DNA of 64,000 nt from NCBI GenBank assembly GCA_030549905.1, contig JAUQQK010000004.1, positions 1-64,000 of the forward strand, in the 5' to 3' direction. The notes beneath the pieces were generated by a model, which saw only the letters and a program-made list of their open reading frames with translations, was not told where the DNA came from and ran no database searches. Of this stretch, positions 9,557-20,415 are shown in pieces (the first letter of the stretch is position 1; each line of letters opens with the position of its first letter). The DNA comes from Aquificota bacterium. GTDB lineage: Bacteria; Aquificota; Aquificia; Aquificales; Aquificaceae. Both the position numbers and the translations under genes were made by a program.

Positions 9557-10185
9557 CCAGATACATTGACCATTCTATCCTGAAGCCCAACACTACCCTG
9601 AAGGAGCTTGAGGAGCAGGTAATAAAAGCCATTGAGCTTGGTGTGTATGCCGTATGCGTAAACCCCTTCCATGTAAGGAGGGCGGTGGAACTTTCAAGAG
9701 GAAAGCTTGTGGTCTGTAGCGTGGTGTCCTTCCCCTTTGGTCTTCACACAAAGGAGCAGAAGCTCATTGAAGCCCTTCAGGCTTTAGAGGATGGTGCAGT
9801 TGAGCTGGACATAGTGATGAACATATCAGCCTTTAAAAGCGGTCTTTATAATTATGTGGAAGAGGAGCTGAAGGCTCTATCAAGGAACACGGAGGGAGCT
9901 GTTAGGAAGGTTATAATTGAGACCGCATACCTGACAGAGGAGGAGAAGAAGCTGGCGGTTGAAATGATAAAATTGGCTGGCATGGAGTTTGTAAAGACTT
10001 CAACGGGCTATGCACCGCAGGGTGCCACTGAAGAAGACATTAGGCTTCTTGCAAGCCTTTCGGAGGACAGGCTTAAGGTAAAGGCTTCTGGTGGGATAAG
10101 AAGTAGAGAACAGGCTATAAAATTCATTGAGCTTGGCGCGAACAGGATAGGCACAAGCGCAACTTTTGATATATTAAAGGCATAG
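9547..10185 (+). CDS. deoC: Deoxyribose-phosphate aldolase
   Basis: IDHSILKPNTT, AVCVNPFHV, VKTSTGYAPQGAT, VKASGGIRS. Confidence 0.95.
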   Translation: MDLARYIDHSILKPNTTLKELEEQVIKAIELGVYAVCVNPFHVRRAVELSRGKLVVCSVVSFPFGLHTKEQKLIEALQALEDGAVELDIVMNISAFKSGLYNYVEEELKALSRNTEGAVRKVIIETAYLTEEEKKLAVEMIKLAGMEFVKTSTGYAPQGATEEDIRLLASLSEDRLKVKASGGIRSREQAIKFIELGANRIGTSATFDILKA

Positions 10186-10190
10186 GTATC

Positions 10191-10739
10191 ATGGAAGAGG
10201 GAACCGCGTTAAAGGAAGAGGAAATAAGAAAGTTAATAGAGGAGATATACGCTTTAACAGAAGACCTCGAGTTAGGCTGTGGTGCTATCAACTGTTTCAT
10301 GTGCGCAAAAGGGGGTAGCTTAAACCCCTGTCAGAGGCTCAGAGAAGCTGTAGTGCTACTTCCACACGAAAACACTTTAATAAGAAGACTGAACGGTAGA
10401 GGCTTTCCTGAGATTAATGTCAACGGTTTTAGTATAGGCTTTCTCACGCCAGAGGAGGACTGCCCCTTTAACAGGGAAGGCTGGTGCGGCATACATGGAA
10501 GGCATCCCATTGACTGCAGGAGCTATCCTATCGTGCCTTCTGTTAACGAGAGGGGAGACCTTATAATTTCCATATCCATAAAGTGCCCGGTCATACCACC
10601 CTGGAGCTTTACAAAAGCATGGGTTGAAAACTGGTATAAAATATGGAAACTGGCGCCCTTGGAATGGTTTAGATTTTATTCCACAGTGCCAACAAACCCC
10701 CTAAAGCCCATAGCAATTTTTAAAGTGGAAGAGCGATGA
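10191..10739 (+). CDS. Cysteine-rich YkgJ-like protein
   Basis: Spaced Cys motifs GCGAINCFMC, EEDCPFNREGWCGIHGRHPIDCRSYPI. Confidence 0.6.
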   Translation: MEEGTALKEEEIRKLIEEIYALTEDLELGCGAINCFMCAKGGSLNPCQRLREAVVLLPHENTLIRRLNGRGFPEINVNGFSIGFLTPEEDCPFNREGWCGIHGRHPIDCRSYPIVPSVNERGDLIISISIKCPVIPPWSFTKAWVENWYKIWKLAPLEWFRFYSTVPTNPLKPIAIFKVEER

Positions 10740-12037
10740 TTGAAAGATACACAAGAAAGGAAATGGGTCAGGTATGGTCGGAGCTTAACAGGTTCAGGCT
10801 CTGGCTAAGGGTGGAGCTTGCTGTTTGCAGAGCCTGGCACAGGCTGGGTAAAATTCCAGAGGAAGCCCTGAGAGCCATAGAGGAGAGGACCTATGTGGAC
10901 GAGGAAGTGCTTGAAAGAATAAGGGACTATGAGAAAAGATATAAGCATGACGTGCTTGCCTTCGTTTCCGCCATAGGGGAGCAGATACACGAATACTCCC
11001 ACTACTTTCATATGGGTCTTACTTCCTCTGATGTAGTGGATACGGCCCTGGCCCTGCAGCTTAAGGAGGCTCTTGAGTTTATCATAAGGGACGTTGATGA
11101 GCTTATGGAAGTGCTAAAAGACCTTGCCATAAGGCACAGGCGTACGCTCATGATGGGAAGGACGCACGGTGTACATGCAGAACCCATCACCTTAGGTCTT
11201 AAGTTTCTGAGCTGGTATGAGGAATTAAAAAGAAACAGGCAGAGACTTACGGAGGCTCTTGAAAACATCTCCTACGGGAAGCTCTCGGGTGCTGTGGGTA
11301 CCTACTCAAACCTTGACCCTGCGGTGGAGGAGCTTGCCCTTGAAGAGCTGGGTCTTAAGGTGGAGCCCGTCTCCACCCAGATAGTGCCAAGAGACAGGCA
11401 TGCTCAGGTAATGTATGCCCTTGCTCAGACAGCCACCAGCCTTGAGAGGTTTGCCACCGAGATAAGACACCTTCAGAGGACTGAGGTGCTCGAGCTTTCT
11501 GAGCCTTTCACAGAAGGTCAGAGGGGCTCTTCCGCCATGCCCCACAAGAAGAACCCCATACATGCGGAGCGCATATGCGGGCTTGCAAGGGTCATAAGAG
11601 CAAACCTGATAGTAGCCTTAGAAAATGTGCCCCTGTGGCACGAAAGGGACATATCCCATTCCTCCGCGGAGAGGGTCGTCCTTCCAGACTCCACCATAGC
11701 CCTTGATTATATGCTGAACCTTTTTAAGGAAATGCTTGAGGGTCTTGTGGTCTATGAGGAGAACATGAGGAGAAACATGGAGCTTTCCTTTGGGCTTTAT
11801 GCCTCTTCAAAGGTGCTGGTCAGGCTAATGGAAAAGGGCGTGGCAAGGGACAGAGCCTACGACATGGTACAGGGCTGTGCCATGAGAAGCTGGAAGGAGA
11901 AAATTCCCTTCAAGAAAGCCCTTCTTGAAGACCCTGAAGTTTCAAAGTATTTGACCGAGGAGGAGGTGGAGGAACTTATTAAACCAGAAGGCTTTCTTAA
12001 AAACATAGACAGAATATATGAGAGGAGCTTGAGATGA
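10736..12037 (+). CDS. purB: Adenylosuccinate lyase
   Basis: [49 protein letters not shown]. Confidence 0.95.
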   Translation: MIERYTRKEMGQVWSELNRFRLWLRVELAVCRAWHRLGKIPEEALRAIEERTYVDEEVLERIRDYEKRYKHDVLAFVSAIGEQIHEYSHYFHMGLTSSDVVDTALALQLKEALEFIIRDVDELMEVLKDLAIRHRRTLMMGRTHGVHAEPITLGLKFLSWYEELKRNRQRLTEALENISYGKLSGAVGTYSNLDPAVEELALEELGLKVEPVSTQIVPRDRHAQVMYALAQTATSLERFATEIRHLQRTEVLELSEPFTEGQRGSSAMPHKKNPIHAERICGLARVIRANLIVALENVPLWHERDISHSSAERVVLPDSTIALDYMLNLFKEMLEGLVVYEENMRRNMELSFGLYASSKVLVRLMEKGVARDRAYDMVQGCAMRSWKEKIPFKKALLEDPEVSKYLTEEEVEELIKPEGFLKNIDRIYERSLR

Positions 12038-13224
12038 AATACACCCTGCCAGATGAAAGGGGCTATTTTGGAGAGTTTGGTGGTAAGTTTGTGCCGGAAA
12101 CCCTCATGTATGCCCTTGAGGAGCTTGAAGAAGCCTACAGAAGGGTAAAGGAGGACAGAAGCTTCTGGGAAGAGCTTGAATACTACCTTAAAAACTTTGC
12201 GGGAAGACCCACACCCCTATACTATGCCAGGAGGCTTACCGAGTATGCGGGCGGAGCAAAGATATACATAAAGCGGGAGGACCTTCTCCATACGGGAGCC
12301 CACAAGATAAACAACACCCTCGGACAGGCACTTCTCACCAAGAAGATGGGCAAAAAAAGGGTCATAGCGGAAACGGGGGCTGGACAGCATGGAGTGGCTA
12401 CTGCCACCGCCTGTGCTTTGCTTGGTCTTGAGTGTGTGGTCTATATGGGTGAGGAGGATGCGGAAAGGCAAAAGCTCAACGTCTTTCGTATGGAGCTGCT
12501 TGGTGCTCAGGTGTGCGTGGTAAAAAGCGGAACAAGAACCCTCAAAGATGCCATAAACGAAGCCCTGAGGGACTGGGTGACTAACGTGGAAACCACCCAC
12601 TACATCATAGGCTCCGTAGTGGGACCCCATCCCTTTCCCATGCTGGTGAGGGACTTCCAGAAGGTCATAGGAGAAGAAACAAAAGCACAGCTCTATGAGC
12701 TTGAGGGAAGGCTTCCCGACGCGGTGGTTGCCTGTGTGGGTGGTGGTTCAAACGCCATGGGTATTTTCTACCCCTTTGTGGAGCATAAGGAAGTGCTTCT
12801 TGTGGGTGTAGAGGCAGGAGGCTTAGGTATAGAGAGCGGAAAGCATGCCAGCTCCATAAGGGGTGGCTCTGTGGGTGTGCTTCATGGTATGAAGTCCTAC
12901 TTTTTGCAGGACGAGGAGGGGCAGATACTTCCCACCCACTCCATATCCGCGGGCCTGGACTATCCGGGGGTGGGACCCGAGCATGCATACCTTTTCAAAA
13001 GCGGAAGGGCTAAGTATGTGTATGCCACGGACGAGGAAGCTCTGGAGGGCTTTAAGCTTCTCTCAAGGCTTGAAGGCATAATTCCAGCCCTTGAGCCAGC
13101 CCATGCAGTTCTGAGGGTGGTGGAGCTGGCAAAGGACGTAGGAAAGGGTGGCATAGTGGTCTTTAACCTTTCAGGAAGGGGCGATAAGGACATGTGGCAT
13201 GTGATGAAGCACATTCAGTTATAA
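12034..13224 (+). CDS. trpB: Tryptophan synthase beta chain
   Basis: [53 protein letters not shown]. Confidence 0.95.
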   Translation: MKYTLPDERGYFGEFGGKFVPETLMYALEELEEAYRRVKEDRSFWEELEYYLKNFAGRPTPLYYARRLTEYAGGAKIYIKREDLLHTGAHKINNTLGQALLTKKMGKKRVIAETGAGQHGVATATACALLGLECVVYMGEEDAERQKLNVFRMELLGAQVCVVKSGTRTLKDAINEALRDWVTNVETTHYIIGSVVGPHPFPMLVRDFQKVIGEETKAQLYELEGRLPDAVVACVGGGSNAMGIFYPFVEHKEVLLVGVEAGGLGIESGKHASSIRGGSVGVLHGMKSYFLQDEEGQILPTHSISAGLDYPGVGPEHAYLFKSGRAKYVYATDEEALEGFKLLSRLEGIIPALEPAHAVLRVVELAKDVGKGGIVVFNLSGRGDKDMWHVMKHIQL

Positions 13225-13231
13225 TATCCTC

Positions 13232-14458
13232 ATGACTAAAAGAGTAGTGCTTGCTTATTCAGGTGGTCTTGACACGTCGGTTATAGTGCGGTGGCTTACA
13301 GACAGGGGCTATGAAGTCATAACTTACACCGCGGATGTGGGTCAGGGGGAAGAACTTGATGAAATTCCTTCAAAAGCAAAAGCTTCCGGAGCGGTTCATG
13401 CCATAGTAGAAGACCTTAAAGAAGAGTTTGCAAGGGAGTATTGTCTTCCTACACTTAGAGCTTTAGCACTGTATGAAGGTAAATATCCTCTTACCGCCTC
13501 TCTTTCAAGACCTTTAATAGCTAAAAAGTTGGTAGAGTACGCTCAGAAATTTGAAGCGGATTATGTAGCTCATGGTTCTACAGGGAAGGGTAATGACCAA
13601 GTGAGGTTTGAGCTTTCAGTGTGGGCTTTAAACCCAGACCTTGAAGTGCTTGCACCTGTAAGAGAGTGGGAATTTAAGTCCAGAGAAGAAGAGGTTGAAT
13701 ATGCATTAAAACATAAAATTCCTGTAAAAGCTACGAAGGAAAAGCCTTATTCCATTGATAAGAACCTGTGGGGTATATCTATAGAATGCGGACCTTTAGA
13801 AGACCCATGGGTAGAACCTCCAGAAGATGCCTTTGAATGGACGGTGTCTGTAAAGAAAGCTCCTGAAGAGCCTGAATATGTGGAAATTGAGTTTGAAGAA
13901 GGTACACCTGTAGCAATAAATGGCAAAAGGTATGAGAAACTCAGCCAGCTTATAATGGACCTCAACACTATAGGCGGAAAGCACGGCGTAGGACGTATAG
14001 ATATGGTGGAAAACAGGCTTGTAGGTATAAAGAGTAGAGAAGTTTATGAGGCACCGGGAGCTACACTTCTTTACGAGGCATACAGAGACTTGCTTTCTTT
14101 AGTACTTGACCGTTTTACTTTTCATTACTTTCTCACACATATACCTCATGAGTATGCTAAGGTAGTTTATGAAGGGCTGTGGTTCTCTCCTCTTAGAGAA
14201 GCTCTTGATGCTTTCACTCTTAGTCTTTCCAAAAGAGTAAATGGAACTGTTCGCTTGAAACTCTACAAAGGTCATGTGCAGGTGGTAGGAAGAAAATCTC
14301 CCAACTCTCTTTATGTAGAAGACCTTGCTACATATTCAGAGAAAGATGCCTTTGACCACAAGGCGGGTGCAAACTTTACAAAGGTTTGGGGTTTGCCTCT
14401 CAAGGTGCTTGGGAGGGTAAGAAAAAATGTTTCTGATAGCGGTTCCTCTTTCAGATAA
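13232..14458 (+). CDS. argG: Argininosuccinate synthase
   Basis: VLAYSGGLDTSV, HGSTGKGNDQVRFE, YSIDKNLWGISIECG. Confidence 0.95.
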   Translation: MTKRVVLAYSGGLDTSVIVRWLTDRGYEVITYTADVGQGEELDEIPSKAKASGAVHAIVEDLKEEFAREYCLPTLRALALYEGKYPLTASLSRPLIAKKLVEYAQKFEADYVAHGSTGKGNDQVRFELSVWALNPDLEVLAPVREWEFKSREEEVEYALKHKIPVKATKEKPYSIDKNLWGISIECGPLEDPWVEPPEDAFEWTVSVKKAPEEPEYVEIEFEEGTPVAINGKRYEKLSQLIMDLNTIGGKHGVGRIDMVENRLVGIKSREVYEAPGATLLYEAYRDLLSLVLDRFTFHYFLTHIPHEYAKVVYEGLWFSPLREALDAFTLSLSKRVNGTVRLKLYKGHVQVVGRKSPNSLYVEDLATYSEKDAFDHKAGANFTKVWGLPLKVLGRVRKNVSDSGSSFR

Positions 14459-15089
14459 GGATTTTGAAGAAAACCTCAGGCTCTGTAGAGAAAAGGGTGC
14501 AGACCTTGTAGAGCTAAGGGTGGACCTTTTTGAGAAAAAGGACCCTTCCTTTGTCTTAAAGTGTGTAAATAAGGCTCAGGCTTTGGGGCTAAAAACTATA
14601 TTGACCGTTCGCAGTGAAAAAGAGGGTGGTTCAAGGGTAGAAAACAGGCTTGAAATATTTAGAAAAGCTTCTCCTTACAGTGATTATACGGATATAGAGC
14701 TTTCCTCTCAGGATATCATATCCACTGTAAGAGATATAGTAAAGTTCTCAGGGAAAAAGCTGATAATTTCTTACCATAACTTTCAGCTGACGCCTTCTGA
14801 CTGGATACTTAGGGAAGTCTTCAGAGAAGCAAGAAGGTGGGGAGCGGATATAGTAAAAGTTTCCGTAAAAGCAAACTCCTATGAGGATACAGCAAGGCTT
14901 CTGTGCCTTGGGAAAGAAGAAGAGGGTCAAAAGATTTTGATAGCGATGGGTGAGTATGGAAAAGTATCAAGGATTGCAGGCTTTGTATTTGGCTCCATAA
15001 TAAGCTACGCCTTCTTGAAGGAAAGCACCGCACCAGGGCAGTTTTCTCTTGAAGAGCTTGTAAAACTGAGAGATATGTTCGTAAAATGA
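14427..15089 (+). CDS. aroD: 3-dehydroquinate dehydratase, type I
   Basis: LVELRVDLF, TVRSEKEGG, ISYHNF, DIVKVSVKA, FGSIISYAFL. Confidence 0.85.
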   Translation: MFLIAVPLSDKDFEENLRLCREKGADLVELRVDLFEKKDPSFVLKCVNKAQALGLKTILTVRSEKEGGSRVENRLEIFRKASPYSDYTDIELSSQDIISTVRDIVKFSGKKLIISYHNFQLTPSDWILREVFREARRWGADIVKVSVKANSYEDTARLLCLGKEEEGQKILIAMGEYGKVSRIAGFVFGSIISYAFLKESTAPGQFSLEELVKLRDMFVK

Positions 15090-15823
15090 CCAACCGTACC
15101 CTGCTTTTTGGTGAAGGCCTTTTTGAGACCATAAGGTGGAAACCACCTGAAGAGAAATTAAAACTGCATTACAAAAGGCTTTCTACTTCTGCGGAGGTTC
15201 TTGGTATTCCATACCCTACCTACGAAGAGTTTTTAAAAGATATAGAAACTCAAACCACAGGTATAGAAGGTGAGCGGTATGTAAAGTATCTTCTCGTTTC
15301 TGAGGGTTCTGATGCTTTGAGCGACAAACCTCAAGCATACAAAAGTTTTGTGCTTACAAAGGTTCTTCCTCCACAACCTAACAGCGTAAAAATTGGTATC
15401 TCCTTATACAGAAGGCACTCCTCAGACCCCATATGTAGGCACAAGACTACTTCATACCTTTTTAATCTACTTGTAAAAAGACAAGCAAAAGAGAAAGGTT
15501 TATGGGATGCCATAATTTTAAATGAAAAAGAAGAAGTATGTGAAGCTTCCACCGCCAACCTGCTTTTTCTGAAAGGTTCAAAACTTTACACACCAGCAAA
15601 AGAATGCGGTCTTTTGTGGGGTACAAGCCTTGAATATCTCACAAGACGTTTTTACATAGTAGAGGAAAAAATTAAAGTCTCAGAGCTTGAAAAGTTTGAT
15701 GCGGTTTATGTTTTAAATTCTCTTGTTTTGTGTGCATCTGTAAAGCAAGTAGAAGATATAAGTTTTTACGAAGAAGAAGAACTCAGACAGGAGTTTTTGC
15801 GTAGCTTAAAAGAAGACCTATAG
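15086..15823 (+). CDS. Class IV aminotransferase (aminodeoxychorismate lyase-like)
   Basis: LLFGEGLFETIRW, KTTSYLFNLLVKRQAKEKG, DAIILNEKEEVCEASTANLLFL. Confidence 0.75.
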   Translation: MTNRTLLFGEGLFETIRWKPPEEKLKLHYKRLSTSAEVLGIPYPTYEEFLKDIETQTTGIEGERYVKYLLVSEGSDALSDKPQAYKSFVLTKVLPPQPNSVKIGISLYRRHSSDPICRHKTTSYLFNLLVKRQAKEKGLWDAIILNEKEEVCEASTANLLFLKGSKLYTPAKECGLLWGTSLEYLTRRFYIVEEKIKVSELEKFDAVYVLNSLVLCASVKQVEDISFYEEEELRQEFLRSLKEDL

Positions 15824-16439
15824 CTTCCGCCAGAAGCATATCTTCAGGATATGTAATTTTTATGTTGGTAGGCTCACCCATTACTACCCCTACCTTATAG
15901 CCGTATCTCTCTAAAACCATGGCATCGTCGGTAGCAAAAAAGCCTTCATTTCTTGCTTTGAAATGGCACTCAAGCAGAACCTTTTTTGTAAAAGCCTGAG
16001 GTGTCTGTGAAAGCCACAGACCTCTTCTGTCTATCGTCTGTACTACCATACTATCCGCCACCCTCTTGACCGTATCTCTTATAGGAATTGCGCATATCTT
16101 TCCATGAAACTCTCCAAGCTCACAAACTTTTTTGAAAAGCTCCAAACTTGCAAAGGGTCTCGCACAATCATGTAGAACTACTACCTGACCTTTTGCCTCT
16201 ATAAGAGCATTAAAGACGGAGTCTTGCCTTTCTTTCCCACCTGCTACCTTTTTTACTCCTTCAGGTACGGGAGTTTTTTGAAGGTCTTCTTCAGGAAGCA
16301 CCAGAAGGGTTTCATCAAACAGTTTGTGAAGTCTTTCAAGAGATAACATATAAATGGGCTTTCCGAAAAGCCTCTCAAACTGTTTTTTTCTGCCAAAACG
16401 CCTACCTTCTCCCGCTGCAAGTAGAATAAGGCTTATCAT
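15783..16439 (-). CDS. ispD: 2-C-methyl-D-erythritol 4-phosphate cytidylyltransferase
   Basis: LLAAGEGRRFG, VAGGKERQDSVFNAL, VVLHDCARPFAS, TQTPQAF-like SQTPQAF, TDDAMVLE, NIKITYPEDMLLAE. Confidence 0.9.
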   Translation of the reverse strand: MISLILLAAGEGRRFGRKKQFERLFGKPIYMLSLERLHKLFDETLLVLPEEDLQKTPVPEGVKKVAGGKERQDSVFNALIEAKGQVVVLHDCARPFASLELFKKVCELGEFHGKICAIPIRDTVKRVADSMVVQTIDRRGLWLSQTPQAFTKKVLLECHFKARNEGFFATDDAMVLERYGYKVGVVMGEPTNIKITYPEDMLLAEAIGLLLSYAKTPV

Positions 16440-16816
16440 TCTTCTTTTAGCTTCTCTATCCTTTCAAAAAGTTCCTCCTTTAGCTCGTCCACTATGGGAT
16501 TATCAGAGGATATAAAATACTGACCCTCCTTGTCCAGAACTATGCCAAGAAGGTAGAAGCCCTTCACCTCATTTTCAAGAGTTTCCCGTGTAGTCCTGTC
16601 AAGGAACTTTTTTATGCTTTCCTGGTCTGAAAAATCCACTTTTATATCCACAAGTTCAAACTCTTCCACGTCTATCTGACTTACTGGAAGGTTTTCCCTC
16701 TGCACATAGACGGGCGTATATACATTGTAGAGGGTGTATTCACCCATGCCAGCTTTAGACTTTAGCCCTTCAAAGAGTTCTTCTATCCTCTGTCTTACCT
16801 GATGTCTTACACTCAT
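16436..16816 (-). CDS. Conserved hypothetical protein
   Basis: 126 aa ORF coupled to ispD by ATGA overlap; no recognised domain. Confidence 0.55.
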   Translation of the reverse strand: MSVRHQVRQRIEELFEGLKSKAGMGEYTLYNVYTPVYVQRENLPVSQIDVEEFELVDIKVDFSDQESIKKFLDRTTRETLENEVKGFYLLGIVLDKEGQYFISSDNPIVDELKEELFERIEKLKEE

Positions 16817-16827
16817 GGCTCTATATT

Positions 16828-18282
16828 TTAGCTCAAGTCAAGGATAACCATCTTTATCTCCGTATAATCTTCTATTGCAAAGCGAGGACCTTCCCTTCCT
16901 ATACCTGAATACTTTACACCTCCGTAGGGCATGTGGTCCGCTCTGAAGTTAGGTCCTTCATTGATAAGCACTCCTCCAGCTTCCACTTTTCTTATAAACT
17001 CCCAGGCTATATCTATGTCTTTTGTAAAAATACCCACTTGAAGACCGTATTCTGAGTCATTGACCATGTTTATGGCTTCCTCTACTTCCCTGTAAGGATT
17101 TACCACCACTACGGGAGCAAAGGCTTCTTCTCTGAAAAGTTTTGCATGAGAAGGCACGAGGGAAACTATGGTAGGCGTTAAGACAGAAGACACCTTATCG
17201 CCACAGGAAACTCCACCGGTGATGAGTTTTGCACCTTCATGTAGGGCTTCATCTATCCATTCCTGAATTCTCTGAACTTCGGAGACAGATATCATAGGTC
17301 CCACATCTGTGTCTTCCTGCATTGGGTCTCCTACCTTGAGGTTCTGAACAGCCCTTTCAAGCTCTTCCAGATATTTGTCAAAGAGGTCTTCATGTACGAA
17401 GACTCTCTGTACGGATATGCATACTTGACCTGCTATGGCATAGCCTCCTGCTATGGTCTTTTGAACTGCCTTTTTGAGGTCTCCGTCTTTGTGAAGTACT
17501 ATGGCTGAATTAGAACCAAGCTCTAAGACCACCTTCTTGATACCTGCCTGACGTACAATTATGTCTCCTACCTTTCTACTGCCGGTAAAGGAAACTACTC
17601 TCACATCTGGATGTGTGGTCATAGCCTTTCCTACATCACCATAGCCCGGAAGAACGCTTAAAGCTTCTTTGGGAAGCCCGGCTTCTAATAACAGTTCTCC
17701 CAGCATGAGAGGTGTTATGGGCGTCCTCTCAGAAGGCTTGAGTATTACCGCATTGCCACAGGCTAAAGCAGGAGCTACTTTGTGCATAGAAAGGTTGAGA
17801 GGAAAGTTAAAAGGTGTTATAGCGGAGACTATACCAACAGGCTGTCTTATGTAAAAGCCCACCTTACCCTTGCCGTTTGGATGAGCATCTATAGGAATAA
17901 CCTCCCCTCCTATTCTTTTGGCTTCCTCCGCAGAAAAGATTAAAGTCTGTATGGCTCTCTGGACTTCTGTTCTTGCCTCTCTTATTGTTTTGCCCACTTC
18001 AAGGACGAGGCTTTTTGCAAATTCTTCAGCTCTTTCCTTTAAAAGCTGGCTTGCACGCATTAAAATTTCATAGCGTTCGTAAGCAGTTAAAGAGGAAAGT
18101 TTTTTAAAACCCTCTTTTGCCAGCTGAACCGCCTTTATTACATCTTCTTCTGTTGCCTTTGAAACTTCAGCTACCTTCTCACCCGTATAGGGGTAGAAGA
18201 CCTCAATCTTTTCATCTTTTTCTATCCACTTACCACCTATCAGAATACCTCTTCTACCCATACAGTATATTTTAAGACTCAC
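16828..18282 (-). CDS. NAD(P)-dependent aldehyde dehydrogenase (GapN/lactaldehyde DH type); likely start 18261
   Basis: PFNFPLNLSMHKVAPALACGNAVILKPSE, FTGSRKVGD, LELGSNSA, GQVCISVQRV. Confidence 0.85.
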   Translation of the reverse strand: MSLKIYCMGRRGILIGGKWIEKDEKIEVFYPYTGEKVAEVSKATEEDVIKAVQLAKEGFKKLSSLTAYERYEILMRASQLLKERAEEFAKSLVLEVGKTIREARTEVQRAIQTLIFSAEEAKRIGGEVIPIDAHPNGKGKVGFYIRQPVGIVSAITPFNFPLNLSMHKVAPALACGNAVILKPSERTPITPLMLGELLLEAGLPKEALSVLPGYGDVGKAMTTHPDVRVVSFTGSRKVGDIIVRQAGIKKVVLELGSNSAIVLHKDGDLKKAVQKTIAGGYAIAGQVCISVQRVFVHEDLFDKYLEELERAVQNLKVGDPMQEDTDVGPMISVSEVQRIQEWIDEALHEGAKLITGGVSCGDKVSSVLTPTIVSLVPSHAKLFREEAFAPVVVVNPYREVEEAINMVNDSEYGLQVGIFTKDIDIAWEFIRKVEAGGVLINEGPNFRADHMPYGGVKYSGIGREGPRFAIEDYTEIKMVILDLS

Positions 18283-18651
18283 TGGGCTCTTTAGATACTA
18301 TGCCGTAAAGCCTCTTCATGTAGCTCAAAACCCCTGGTAGTTCTTCAAAAACTCTGTCCGCAAGCTCTTCATCGTAGGTATGAGATGTGAGGTTTCTGTA
18401 GTCGCATATCCTCAGCCAGTATTCGTCGTGTTCTATAAGACCGAGCGAGTAGGCAACCCTTATACAGCTTTTTGGAGACCTGCATTCAAGACCATGAACT
18501 TTAAGGTTTTCCAGGCAAGGTCAAAAAGGAACTCAAAACGTTGTATGGCTGAGTCTCTGACTATCGGGTTTTTATCCTGAAGGCTTAAGACCTCTTCAAG
18601 CCTGTGGAGTGCCTTGGCAAACTTTTCAAGAAAGACCTTTAGCTGGCTCAT
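18272..18651 (-). pseudogene. HI0074-like HEPN protein (MNT partner) split by a frameshift
   Basis: Minus strand: MSQLKVFLEKFAKALHRLEE...RFEFLFDLAWKTLKFMVLNAG then -1 frame SPKSCIRVAYSLGLIEHDEYWLRICDYRNLTSHTYDEELADRVFEELPGVLSYMKRLYG*. Confidence 0.8.
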
Positions 18652-18952
18652 TTATCACCTCAATGCTTTTCATCGCCTGATTTTTGAAGGCTTCCGATAC
18701 CTTGTTGAAATCTACAAGGTCTATTCTGTAAAGCGTTGGTATGTTTTCTACCTCCTCCTCTATCTTTGCCCATACGCTCGGGCTTATGGGTGGTCCCATT
18801 ATGCCCAGGTCTATGTCCGAACCCCTTCCGCCCCTTCCCTGAACCCTTGAGCCAAAGAAAAAGACCAGATACTTAGAAAGGTCAAGATGCTTTGAAAGGA
18901 TCCTGATTATCTCTTCTTTTAGCCTTTCCTCGCAATAATCTTCTAACCTCAT
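18626..18952 (-). CDS. MNT-type minimal nucleotidyltransferase (HEPN/MNT antitoxin)
   Basis: FFFGSRVQGRGGRGSDIDLGIMG = GSx(10)DxD. Confidence 0.85.
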   Translation of the reverse strand: MRLEDYCEERLKEEIIRILSKHLDLSKYLVFFFGSRVQGRGGRGSDIDLGIMGPPISPSVWAKIEEEVENIPTLYRIDLVDFNKVSEAFKNQAMKSIEVINEPAKGLS

Positions 18953-18973
18953 TGGTATATAATATAGAGCTTT

Positions 18974-20167
18974 GTGGTAGCCATGCTTAGTCCAGAAGAA
19001 CAGCTAAAAGCCTTAAAACGGGTAGCTGTGGAAATAATTGAAGAGGAAGAGCTTTTAAAAAAGCTAAAGGAGGAAAGACCTCTGCGTGTGAAGGCTGGCT
19101 TTGACCCCACAGCTCCAGACCTACACCTTGGACATGTGGTCTTGCTTGAAAAACTCAGGCAGTTTCAAAGCTTAGGGCATGAGGTCTATTTTGTGATTGG
19201 AGACTTCACCGCCATGATAGGGGACCCGACAGGAAGAAGCGAAACAAGACCACCTTTGAGCAGGGAACAGGTGCTTGAAAACGCAAAGACCTATGAACAT
19301 CAGGTCTTTAAGGTGCTTGACCCTCAGAGGACCAATATAGTCTTTAACAGCACATGGCTTTCAACCCTTGGCACAGAAGGCATTATCAGGCTTACCGCCC
19401 AGTATACGGTGGCAAGAATGTTAGAAAGGGATGACTTTTTCAAGCGTTTCAAAGAGGGCACTCCCATATACATACACGAGTTCATATATCCGCTGCTACA
19501 GGGCTATGACTCTGTCTTTCTAAAGGCTGATGTGGAGCTGGGTGGCACAGACCAGAAGTTTAACCTCTTGGTGGGAAGAGACCTTCAGAGAGCCTACGGA
19601 CAGGAGCCTCAGGTTTGCATAACCCTTCCCCTGCTGGTGGGTCTTGACGGCGTAAGAAAAATGTCCAAGTCCTATGGCAACTACATTGGCATAACAGAAG
19701 AACCAGGGCAGATGTTTGGGAAAATCATGTCCATATCTGACGAGCTTATGTGGGAATACTACCTTCTACTTACAGACTACACGCAGGAGGAGATAGAGAG
19801 GTTCAAAAGGGAAATGCACCCCATGCAGGCTAAAAAACAGCTTGCTCATTATATAGTTGCAAGGTTTCATTCCAAGGAAGAAGCGGACAGGGCTTTAGAG
19901 TTCTTTGAAAGGACCTTTTCTCATAGAGAGTTTCCTGACGAGGCTCCAGAGATAAAAGTGCCTGTGGGCTTTAAGAGGAAGGCTTATGAGTTTCTTTTTG
20001 AGCTTGGCATTGAAAGCTCTAAAAACTCCGCAAGGCGTGTTATAGAGGGGGGTGGGTTAAGGATTGAGGGGGTAAAGGTAGAAGACCCCAATCAAGAGGT
20101 AGTGGTTGATAAGCCCCTCAGGGTTCAGGTTGGTAAGAAAAGGTTTTATAAAATAGTGCCTCTTTGA
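18974..20167 (+). CDS. tyrS: Tyrosyl-tRNA synthetase
   Basis: [59 protein letters not shown]-terminal S4-like segment. Confidence 0.95.
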   Translation: MVAMLSPEEQLKALKRVAVEIIEEEELLKKLKEERPLRVKAGFDPTAPDLHLGHVVLLEKLRQFQSLGHEVYFVIGDFTAMIGDPTGRSETRPPLSREQVLENAKTYEHQVFKVLDPQRTNIVFNSTWLSTLGTEGIIRLTAQYTVARMLERDDFFKRFKEGTPIYIHEFIYPLLQGYDSVFLKADVELGGTDQKFNLLVGRDLQRAYGQEPQVCITLPLLVGLDGVRKMSKSYGNYIGITEEPGQMFGKIMSISDELMWEYYLLLTDYTQEEIERFKREMHPMQAKKQLAHYIVARFHSKEEADRALEFFERTFSHREFPDEAPEIKVPVGFKRKAYEFLFELGIESSKNSARRVIEGGGLRIEGVKVEDPNQEVVVDKPLRVQVGKKRFYKIVPL

Positions 20168-20169
20168 GA

Positions 20170-20415
20170 CTACCTTTTTACGACTTTTATCCTGTTCCAG
20201 TCCACAGGGGAAAAGCCCTTATCCTCCGCATAATTCTTAACAACTGGATAGTTTATGAGCCTTTCAATCTCAGCCCTTAGTATCAAACCCCTTTCCCTTT
20301 CCTTTTTAAGCATGGAGACCTTTCTGGCGTAGTCCCTTGCGGTTTTTACCGCATAGGAAGAATACAGGAGGTTTATAAATAAAAGCAGCAGGCTAAGAAA
20401 AAAATACCTTTTCAT
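20170..20415 (-). CDS. FtsL/DivIC-like small membrane protein
   Basis: 81 aa with N-terminal TM segment and coiled coil, directly downstream of rsmH. Confidence 0.55.
   Translation of the reverse strand: MKRYFFLSLLLLFINLLYSSYAVKTARDYARKVSMLKKERERGLILRAEIERLINYPVVKNYAEDKGFSPVDWNRIKVVKR

Noticed and set aside
12217-12630. Long antisense ORFs in the ORF track, such as 137 aa opposite trpB, 209 aa opposite gcvPB and 164 aa opposite mscS
   Set aside because: Shadow ORFs opposite strongly conserved genes, with no recognisable domains.
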